The notes under the pieces: model-generated | What the model was told of the DNA's origin: nothing | The model's input: the letters and a program-made list of their open reading frames with translations, nothing else | Database searches by the model: none | From: Antedon bifida | Lineage: Eukaryota; Echinodermata; Crinoidea; Comatulida; Antedonidae | DNA length: 64,000 bases | Direction of reading: 5' to 3' | Assembly (NCBI GenBank): GCA_963402885.1 | Contig: OY727097.1 | Span: 31,055,401 to 31,119,400, forward strand | Part shown: positions 56,901 to 64,000 of the stretch, piece after piece | Layout of the letters: the number at the start of each line of letters is the position of its first letter | Position numbering within the stretch: the stretch's first letter is position 1 | Position numbers and translations under genes: made by a program

Positions 56901-59900
56901 CAATAATATCCAAACTAAACGAAAGTTAAGTTGTTTCTATTGTGAGGAAGAACATATGTTAACTGCATGTACTAAGTTTTTACAAATGAGTTATGATGAC
57001 CGTGTGAAAGTGGCTCGAGACAAACGGCTTTGTTACAAGTGTTTGATAGTTGGACATTCAGCGAACAAATGTCGTCGAGAGGACTCCAAATGTGGCAAGT
57101 GTGACTCGACAAGACATCATAACCTTCTTCACCCTCCTAATAAGAAGCCTGAACATGTAGTAACATCTCGTGCGGCTATAAATAGAAAGAACGTATATTT
57201 AATGGTAGTGCCTGTCCAGGTGAGAGCTAAAAATGGGACTGTAGTTTCTACCTTGGCTCTTCTAGATAATGGTTCTGATACCAGTTTGTGTGCTGACAGA
57301 TTGAGAAAGAAACTTGGTGTGAGTGGTCAACGAGTCCGGTACACTTCAGTCACGATTAACGGTGAAGAAAGTAGAGAAGGTCTCAGTATTGAGGTAAATG
57401 TGAAGGGCAAAGGCGAACGAGACGAGATTATGACTAAAGTGCTGACTGTAGATAGCATACCATCCACCACTGATGCAGTACCCACGAAGGATGAACTAAA
57501 GCATTGGTCGCATTTGAAGGATCTGCCGGTGAGTGATGGCCGTAACTTAACAGTGGACTTGTTGATTGGTGCCGACAATCCAGAAGCATTTTGGGTAATT
57601 GACGAAAGACGAAATAACCCTAAAGATCCTTATGCTATAAAGACTCCTCTTGGTTGGTGTGTAATGGGACCAGGTTCGTCATCTAGGACACGTTCTAGCT
57701 GCAACCATGTTGTAGTTAGCAACGAGCAAATACTAGATCAACTAAAGAAATCTTGGACCATCGACGATGGAATCTTTGAGGTAAATGAAGACTCGGTTCA
57801 AGATAAGAGAGCGAAACTTATATTGAAAGAGACTACTGTCTTAAAGGAAGATATGCATTATGAGATGGATTTGCTCTGGAAACATGATGAACATAAGTTA
57901 CCATGCAACAAGCCCATGGCTCTCACTAGACTTAGATGTTTAAAGAATAAATTCGACAAAGACGATGAATTAAAGAAAAGGTACGCAGAGACAGTTGATT
58001 CATATATTGATAAAGGACATGCTGAACCTATCATTAACAGCGGTGCAGACGGTAATGTATGGTACTTACCTCATCATGCTGTGATCCATCCTAGAAAACC
58101 AAACAAAGTGAGGGTAGTGTTCGACTGCGCTGCGAAGTGGTGTGGAACTTCCCTAAATGATAATCTACTCAAGGGCCCTGAAATGAACAGCAACCTAATT
58201 GGTGTATTGCTGAGATTCAGAAGAGAGAAGATCGCATTAGTTGCTGATATAGAGTCAATGTACCATCAAGTGTATGTTACCCCACGTGATCGTGATGTTC
58301 TGCGTTTTATGTGGTGGAAGGGTGGTGATACTACAAACCCGGCCCAAGAGTTCCGAATGAAGGTTCATGTATTTGGAGCTACGTCATCTCCGTGCTGTGC
58401 GAGAAATGCTTTAATGCAATCTGCAGATGACAACTTAGAAGATAATCAAGACGATATTGGTAAAGCAGCCATCGAAATAATCCGTAGCAACTTCTATGTA
58501 GATGACTGCCTTGCATCTACAGGTGATACCAATTTTGCTGTACAATTAGTTGATAGATTACGTAGCATTCTCAAAAAAGGAGGATTCCGCCTAACTAAAT
58601 GGATCAGCAACGATAGAAGTGTCATTACCAGTATTCCCGAAACTGAAAGAGCAAAGTCTGTACCTGTAAGCTTGGAGAAGCTACCGAGTGAAAGAACGCT
58701 AGGTGTATGCTGGGATGCCGATCGTGACGTGTTCAAGTTTGAGGTCAATATTTCATCTAAGCCTATGACAAGACGTGGACTGCTATCAGTTACTAGTTCG
58801 ATTTACGACCCGTTAGGGTTTGCTGCACCCTTTATTTTATGTGCAAAATCTCTACTCCAAGACGTGTGTAGACGGGGCACGGAATGGGATGAAGCCTTAC
58901 AAGACTCGGAAATTATCGTGTGGAAAAAATGGTTGGCTAATGTACCAAACTTGATCAAAGTCCAAGTGCCCAGATGGATAAAGTTGGAAGAAGCAGATGA
59001 GATATCGTTACATGTTTTCTGTGATGCATCGGAACGGGGCTATTCGGCTTGTGCGTACTGTAGAACGGTTTCAGGTGACAGGAAAATAGATGTTCGATTT
59101 GTGATGGGTAAGGCGAAAGTGACTCCCTTTAAGAAAGTATCAATTCCTCGGCTAGAATTGCTAGCTGCTGTCCTAGCCGTCGACATAGAACAGCTAGTGA
59201 AACGAGAAGTCGGTAGCCGTTTTCAATGTATACAAACAACGTTCTGGAGTGACTCGATGATTGTTCTGGGCTACATAGCTAACGAAACTAAACGCTTCAA
59301 GACCTATGTTGCTAATCGCGTATCATACATACGAAGCTCATCCGACCCGGGGCAATGGAGACATGTTGCTACCGAAGTCAACCCTGCAGACGAAGGATCC
59401 AGGGGAACGTTGAAACTCAACAAGTGGATTGTAGGCCCAGATTTCCTTTGCAGACATGAAGCGACATGGCCTCCAAACAAGCATAAAGTTACCCAATCCA
59501 ATGATCCTGAGGTAAAATTCAATGTCAACGTCACTCAAACTAAAGTGAAGAGAAGAAATATAATTCTTGAAGATTTGTCAACAAACATATCAAGTTGGAC
59601 AAGACTCATCCGAGTGTATGCATATGTCCGTAGATTCATTGTGAGATGTAGAAGAGGATCAAATGTTATATCAACAAGTTTAAGTGTAGAGGAGATCGAA
59701 GGTAGTGAAGCTAACATTATTGCGTGGACTCAGCGTACTGAATTTGTTAGATGGGATTGTGATCAGCGTTTAAGAAAGTTTCAACCAATACTGATGGGAG
59801 ATATGCTTAGAGTTGGTGGTAGAATCGTGCAATCTACGGTAAATGAAGCAATTAAACATCCTATAATTCTTCCAGCCTATTCATCTGTGTCAAAACTCAT

Positions 59901-62900
59901 CATTCAACACTTCCACAAACTTGTTGGTCACTCTGGGTGGATGTCAACTTTGAATGCTCTAAGACAGAAATTTTGGTTGTTAAAGGGCCGAACTGCAGTG
60001 AAGAGTGCCTTGAGCACATGTGTAGTATGCAAAAGATATAGAGGAAGACCAGCCCAACAGATTATGGCGAATCTACCTGCGGAGAGACTTAATGACAAAA
60101 CACCCCCATTTACCAATGTTGGTGTCGACTTTTTTGGACCTTTTGATGTTAAGGTGGGGCGAAGTACAGTCAAGAGGTATGGATGCATTTTTACTTGCCT
60201 TGTCAGCCGTGCCGTCCATTTAGAAGTCGCTAACAGTCTCGACACGGATGCATTCATCAATGCATTAAGAAGATTTGTAGCCAGACGGGGACAACCCAAG
60301 CTGTTCGTTAGTGACAACGGGACCAATTTACACGGAGGAGAACGTGAACTTAGACAAACGATCAAAGGGATGAAAGAAAAGGACATTGAAGATTTCTGCC
60401 ATACTAGAGGTTTTAAGTGGAAATTCAACCCAGCTCATGCAAGCCACTTCGGTGGAGTATGGGAACGATTAATTCGGTCAGTCCGAAGAGTGTTAAATGG
60501 CGTGTTAAGTCAACAGAGAGTAACAGAAGATGTGTTAGCTACAGCATTTGCAGAAGTGGAAAGTATACTGAATTCAAGACCGCTTACAGATATGTCTTAT
60601 GATCCCACAGATGCAGAACCACTAACCCCTAATCATCTTTTACTTTTACGTCAAGGTCCTTTAGCACCAGTAGAAAATACCACTGATAAATCTTTGTCTT
60701 ACGGAAAGAAGCGTTGGCTACAAGCCCAGTACTTGGCTTCATTATTTTGGACGCGCTGGCGTAAAGAATATTTGCCGTTATTGCAAAAACGAAATAAGTG
60801 GACAACGCCAAAGGAGAATGTTATGGTGAACGATATAGTGATGTTGGTAGACGAAACTTCACCTCGTGGCAAGTGGCCATTAGGAAGAGTCCTTGGAGTG
60901 CGAATAAGCAAAGACGGGAAAGTTAGAAGTGTTGACGTAAAGGTTAATCATAATATTCTGAAGCGGCCAGTTGCGAAGCTTTGCATAGTTTATAGAGATT
61001 CCATAGCAAAAACTATTGGTGTGTAAATCCAGGTGTTGTGGATTTACAGGGGGGAGTGTAATTTAATTCATTATATATGTTCACTCTTTTATTGCCCTCT
61101 ATAGTTGCATTCGTTAATTTAGTCAATGCCCTCTAGTGTTGACGTCTTTTAGCTTGTTTTTCTGCGTATGTTTAAAATTAGTAGCTGGTTAGATTTGAAC
61201 CGTGCAAGATGTGCAACTACTCGCGAACCTATGACAGTGTGTTTTAGGGTATGTTCTTTACTTTGAATTATTATATTTCATGATATTATGTTACATAAAG
61301 TTAATTGATATGTTATGATGCCATCATGTATAATAGGATTATTGTATAATATGTATTTTAAGAATTATACTTGTTGACCTAAACTTCATGATACCAGCTG
61401 AATAGGGCTCCGTCAGCTAGCATGCAATGTTTCTTACGGCCTAACGTATGTACAGCCTGTCTGGGCTAGGCCTAGGAATAAACATGCTCAATAATAACGA
61501 AAGGCAGTATTAAATAATGACAAGTATTATTATTGCGATTGATTTATATTGTTCATATGGGTTCATATTTATGTTGACCATTTATTTACAGAGTATTGTA
61601 TTTGTGAAGACGATAACAATAGAATTTGATTAGTGATTGCTGCTAATGATCAGTATTGCGCCATAATTTAAGTAAGCATTATAATACAGTATGGTTTTAT
61701 CAACAGTTTATATAAGGTTAAAATTGATTACGATTTATGTGATTTAGTATCAGTGCTGATTACACATGATTTCTGAGAATGATGATTGTAACTGTTTTAA
61801 ATGGCTTTAACTATTCATTCATGTGTGATGCTATTATGAATTGGTGTAACTCCTGAGATATTCTGAGCATAGTGTAACATGCAATTTACGATGAGTTCAT
61901 GATTACTTCGGTTATACGTTAATTATTATTAAATTGTTAATTGCCAGCTTTACTGCAACTACCTTTCATGTATTAAGGATGATTTGAATATCTTTGTTTC
62001 ACATGTTATGAGTTGTACCGCAACTAGTTTGGAGTTGTATTTTGATATGATATTGTACTTCACTTTTATTGACATTTTTTATATATTTTTACATTAGTCA
62101 CCAGGTCGGTGCGGTGTGATTCAATAAAGTTAAACGCAATTCAGATTGAACGAGTCCCGTGTTTACCTGCGTGTATTTATGTGGCGCCCTCTATAGTGGA
62201 ATCGGTATTCCATTACAAATATAATCCCTCCTTCCACCCTTCCAATAGAAAGTTATTTTAGGATAAGATAAAAGTTATTTTAAGATAACAAGTATAGATT
62301 ACTACGTACACCGACACCATGCAGACATCTGTAGTAGTTATGCGCGTCTAAAACTTGTTGCATAAAATCTCTTTCGTCAACATTTCCAGTTCTTCCTTCA
62401 GATGGATTGAAGCAGACTTGGTCAATTTCGTTTCCATTTTCCTTATCACCGTCGTTGTTGTTGGTTTCTTGATTGTTGCCGTCTTGATTGTTGCCGTCTT
62501 GATTGTTGCCGTCTTCATTGTTGCCGTCTTCATTGTTGCCGTCTTGATCATCGTCATTATTTCCCCCTTTTTGATTAACAGTAAAATTATAAACCATCAA
62601 TAATATCTATAACTAAACATTATTGACTTAACCAGGCCCGTACGCATGGGTTGTGCATGAGATCAGTCTAATTTCCTATATACACTAAATGTCCAGAACA
62701 CAATATATCAGTACCCAGATAAAAGTCAGAAAAACCCGTCTCGCCTTAAAGTGTTATTATTTTAAAAAAATCTTCAAGTACGCCGGTAACGCTGTTGAAT
62801 GTACCGCGTAATTATTGTATTGGGCCTATCTACGACCCTAAATAAACTATCGGAAAACAACTCATTTGAAGCCCTCCCCCTTTTGTCTCCAACTTGACAA

Positions 62901-64000
62901 ATAGCACCAAACCTACCTGTCTCACAGTGCATTTCATCACTCCAATCATAGCAATGTCTCCAGCCGTCACAGACCCATTTGTCAGGGATGACTTCAAGAC
63001 ACGTTGGGGTACCAACTACAAGATAACACTAACAGTTAATACTGGTGTAAGTCTAAATGTTTACATTGCATTTATTTCATTTTCAATAATTATATTAATT
63101 TGATTTTCTCCAGACGATAGTTCTAGGTTAAATTATTCTAAAACTTACTTATTTTCTTTTGAACAACTTTACATTATTCGCCATAAACGCAATATTTGTT
63201 GGTCAAACTAGTTTGTCCAACTAAATGTGTGATGTGCCCAAATATGGTAGTAGTATGACATCATCATGTCCATGGGCACATCACATTTTTGTTTTCACAT
63301 AAAGTTTGATAGTAGTCAGAGCTTTAGATTGTTAAACATAATGTTGATGATTAAAAGCTTTACTGAAATGATTACTGCACCGTAGCTATTTGAAATCCGT
63401 ACAGCGTTTTAGCACAAAAAGCACAAAATACCCAACGTATAAATGCAAAATATACTACCTTTTAAGAATCAAATCCGACTTGTCCCCAATACCCGCTGAG
63501 GCTTCTAGCAAAATAAACAACATACCTGGACAACCTTCTTCGTCGCTGTTATCAGCACAATCAGTAAATCCGTCACAATAATCACAATCTTTCAAAAAAA
63601 TTAACGCTTCACAACCCCCTAGAAATGTAAATAAGAATACGATGTGAAAACACTGAGTTATGCAACGATTTTTAACTGTTTCTGTATAGCACAATGTGTA
63701 TATTTTCAGTGTGTTTTATTATACATCATCCATGCGTGACTACAATTACGTTATTAAGTGCACTTTTATGTCCGTGACGTAAGCTCCAACCTTTAATTCA
63801 CAGTAGGTCTCTAAAAGCCTAGAATTGGTTTATACAATATGGGAAGTATAGACGGAGTGAATACAAGAATTACACGTTCTCAGAACATGTCCTAGCCTTG
63901 CCCGACCCAAAATAAGATCTCAGATTTCAAACCTTTCTTTCTGTATTTGTTGTCACAGTTTTTCTCGTCTTTCCAATCAGGACAATCGCCAACAAAATCA
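53920..64000 (-). CDS. Secreted or surface LDLa-CAP domain protein (3' part; 5' end outside window)
   Basis: Exons in order: 63933-64000 (cut by the window edge), 63526-63618, 62917-63015, 62310-62566, 54467-54626, 54174-54251, 53920-54080 (TAG at 53922-53920). About 304 codons are visible. The first three exons each encode an LDL-receptor class A module ending in C-x-D-W/N-S/K-D-E-x-x-C, all phase 1-1, so they can be shuffled or multiplied. Exon four encodes an Asp/Gly/Asn linker (DGNNE/Q repeated five times) and the start of a CAP domain (LDAHNYYRCLHG). The remaining exons give GHFTQVVWKNTEQLGCG and YVACNYSPAGN, the two classical CAP signatures. CAP proteins are usually extracellular; LDLa modules bind calcium and ligands. 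The boundary 62310 was chosen because donor gtacgt keeps phase with 54626. The retrotransposon lies antisense in the intron between exons four and five. Confidence 0.88.
54683..55843 (+). repeat. 5' LTR of the BEL/Pao element
   Basis: 1161 bp, tgtaat...attaca ends. A poly(A) signal aataaa at 55749-55754 lies in the last 100 bp. The start of the interior, gtgattaaatttagcaag, does not show an obvious primer-binding site complementary to a tRNA 3' end that I can name. The leader before the first ATG is only 50 bp. Confidence 0.95.
55894..61026 (+). CDS. BEL/Pao gag-pol polyprotein
   Basis: 1710 codons from the first in-frame ATG (55894); an upstream GTG at 55879 extends the frame but is an unlikely start. 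Order by approximate residue: DUF1759-type gag region from 138; two Cys-rich zinc knuckles near 347-400 (CFYC and CYKC boxes); aspartic protease near 455 with LLDNGSD, where DNG replaces the more usual DSG/DTG; reverse transcriptase from about 739 with YVDD at 868; RNase H near 1042 (FCDASERGY); integrase zinc finger HH-CC near 1330-1390; catalytic Asp in VGVDFFGP (1410), Asp in SDNGTN (1474) and Glu in GGVWERL (1523); C-terminal DUF5641-like end. No stop or frameshift, so the copy could be active. The product copies the RNA and inserts the DNA. Confidence 0.95.
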   Translation: MTELEARIRDLKTSRRNKKSLMTRNVNMLMSTLADPESDRQSVVELMQKSEDAFGEVESVHQSLCASLDDDAFEAEEEWIQKCQESFWKARNSGRKFLTKKGVNKDNVSSSNINACTSSNNDGMVNQFSDLRLALELPKAHISEFNGDPVNYWSFINNFNVNVASKLSNDNARLQYLLQLCKGKARACIESCALLESGGYEIAMNVMRKQFGQPHMILDGLITEMLNRKRISNGDGEGLWNLVSAMKKCEVTLSQMGYLNDLNSTSTLLKIQSLLPIRMQNAWADKAHDLLEKGEPKFVDMIKFIERKAEVSCNMFGRSVGKFATDNGKERPRVKTNNIQTKRKLSCFYCEEEHMLTACTKFLQMSYDDRVKVARDKRLCYKCLIVGHSANKCRREDSKCGKCDSTRHHNLLHPPNKKPEHVVTSRAAINRKNVYLMVVPVQVRAKNGTVVSTLALLDNGSDTSLCADRLRKKLGVSGQRVRYTSVTINGEESREGLSIEVNVKGKGERDEIMTKVLTVDSIPSTTDAVPTKDELKHWSHLKDLPVSDGRNLTVDLLIGADNPEAFWVIDERRNNPKDPYAIKTPLGWCVMGPGSSSRTRSSCNHVVVSNEQILDQLKKSWTIDDGIFEVNEDSVQDKRAKLILKETTVLKEDMHYEMDLLWKHDEHKLPCNKPMALTRLRCLKNKFDKDDELKKRYAETVDSYIDKGHAEPIINSGADGNVWYLPHHAVIHPRKPNKVRVVFDCAAKWCGTSLNDNLLKGPEMNSNLIGVLLRFRREKIALVADIESMYHQVYVTPRDRDVLRFMWWKGGDTTNPAQEFRMKVHVFGATSSPCCARNALMQSADDNLEDNQDDIGKAAIEIIRSNFYVDDCLASTGDTNFAVQLVDRLRSILKKGGFRLTKWISNDRSVITSIPETERAKSVPVSLEKLPSERTLGVCWDADRDVFKFEVNISSKPMTRRGLLSVTSSIYDPLGFAAPFILCAKSLLQDVCRRGTEWDEALQDSEIIVWKKWLANVPNLIKVQVPRWIKLEEADEISLHVFCDASERGYSACAYCRTVSGDRKIDVRFVMGKAKVTPFKKVSIPRLELLAAVLAVDIEQLVKREVGSRFQCIQTTFWSDSMIVLGYIANETKRFKTYVANRVSYIRSSSDPGQWRHVATEVNPADEGSRGTLKLNKWIVGPDFLCRHEATWPPNKHKVTQSNDPEVKFNVNVTQTKVKRRNIILEDLSTNISSWTRLIRVYAYVRRFIVRCRRGSNVISTSLSVEEIEGSEANIIAWTQRTEFVRWDCDQRLRKFQPILMGDMLRVGGRIVQSTVNEAIKHPIILPAYSSVSKLIIQHFHKLVGHSGWMSTLNALRQKFWLLKGRTAVKSALSTCVVCKRYRGRPAQQIMANLPAERLNDKTPPFTNVGVDFFGPFDVKVGRSTVKRYGCIFTCLVSRAVHLEVANSLDTDAFINALRRFVARRGQPKLFVSDNGTNLHGGERELRQTIKGMKEKDIEDFCHTRGFKWKFNPAHASHFGGVWERLIRSVRRVLNGVLSQQRVTEDVLATAFAEVESILNSRPLTDMSYDPTDAEPLTPNHLLLLRQGPLAPVENTTDKSLSYGKKRWLQAQYLASLFWTRWRKEYLPLLQKRNKWTTPKENVMVNDIVMLVDETSPRGKWPLGRVLGVRISKDGKVRSVDVKVNHNILKRPVAKLCIVYRDSIAKTIGV
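61048..61056 (+). other. Polypurine tract of the BEL/Pao element
   Basis: aggggggag directly before the 3' LTR, the priming site for plus-strand DNA. It lies 22 bases after the gag-pol stop. Confidence 0.85.
61057..62217 (+). repeat. 3' LTR of the BEL/Pao element
   Basis: 1161 bp, the same as the 5' LTR at a constant offset of 6374; poly(A) signal at 62123-62128. The apparent lack of differences between the LTRs implies recent insertion. Confidence 0.95.
62470..62560 (-). repeat. 15-bp coding repeat in the LDLa-CAP linker
   Basis: gacggcaacaatcaa/gaa repeated five times in frame. It encodes a run of DGNNE/DGNNQ pentapeptides between the last LDLa module and the CAP domain. Acidic and flexible; the length is likely to vary between alleles. 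It is not a CRISPR array. Confidence 0.9.
63201..63326. repeat. Palindromic MITE family A, left end missing
   Basis: Keeps ggtcaaactagtttg, tgtgatgtgcccaaatatgg and the right arm through aagtttgatagtagtcagag, but lacks the gtctacactatc left terminus. It lies in the intron between two LDLa exons. Confidence 0.65.

Larger units (their letters stand above)
54683..62217 (+). mobile_element. BEL/Pao LTR retrotransposon, full length
   Basis: 7535 bp, flanked by a 5-bp target duplication, aatat (54678-54682 and 62218-62222). LTRs 54683-55843 and 61057-62217 are both 1161 bp and read the same throughout by eye. They begin tgtaat and end attaca. One gag-pol frame spans the interior. Domain order protease, reverse transcriptase, RNase H, integrase and the DUF1759/DUF1758-like N-terminal part place it in BEL/Pao. 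There is no envelope frame. The insertion is antisense to the LDLa-CAP gene. Confidence 0.96.

Noticed and set aside
59928-60428. 166-codon minus-strand frame
   Set aside because: Antisense shadow of the BEL/Pao integrase domain.
62312-62312. Exon end at 62312 with donor gtgtac
   Set aside because: It leaves phase 1, which does not join the next exon at 54626 in the CAP frame; donor gtacgt after 62310 does.
62470-62560. Short spaced repeats tttgccgtcttgattg-like on the plus strand
   Set aside because: This is an in-frame 15-bp coding repeat inside an exon of the LDLa-CAP gene on the minus strand.

Overview
The window is AT-rich animal genomic DNA: small exons with canonical GT/AG splice sites separated by repeat-filled introns. 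The protein content (a tandem cluster of SLC6 transporters, a CEP135/TSGA10-type centriole protein, a secreted LDLa-CAP protein), a BEL/Pao retrotransposon, an RTE-like LINE and tRNA-derived SINEs fit a marine invertebrate, probably a deuterostome such as an echinoderm. The species assignment is inference only. No bacterial, plasmid or CRISPR feature is present.

Layout. (1) 1-29811, plus strand: three head-to-tail SLC6 (glycine/amino-acid transporter-like) paralogues. The first is cut by the window start and shows only its last seven exons (165-14694). The second (17804-23098) and third (24136-29811) are complete, with 13 coding exons each and identical exon phases, so they arose by tandem duplication. 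Intron 10 of the first copy holds a four-level nest: a tRNA-type SINE, broken by a TTAA-target DNA element, broken by an RTE-like LINE, broken by a 243-bp exact copy of that same gene's 3' flank. (2) About 30025-32350: a satellite array of roughly 12 units of ~185 bp full of palindromes, lying between the third transporter and the next gene. (3) 34328-52308, minus strand: a complete 22-exon CEP135/TSGA10 family gene (1254 codons before the stop), with a possible internal alternative first exon at 48476-48526. (4) 53920-64000, minus strand: the 3' part of a gene for a secreted protein with at least three LDL-receptor class A modules, an Asp/Gly/Asn repeat linker and a CAP (SCP/TAPS) domain. A full-length BEL/Pao LTR retrotransposon (54683-62217) with two LTRs that read as identical, a 5-bp target duplication and one uninterrupted gag-pol frame sits in an intron that would otherwise be about 143 bp.

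Gene relationships. The three transporters probably share substrate class and have diverged in expression or kinetics; all three carry Gly in place of the transmembrane-7 Asn that is a sodium-1 ligand in studied family members. CEP135 and the LDLa-CAP gene are unrelated neighbours on the same strand. Several short inverted-repeat element families (labelled A to F here) recur through the introns, and one CCAAT-rich family (D) appears only in the transporter cluster.

All exon boundaries were placed by eye from splice consensus, phase and paralogue comparison. No alignment or database search was run.
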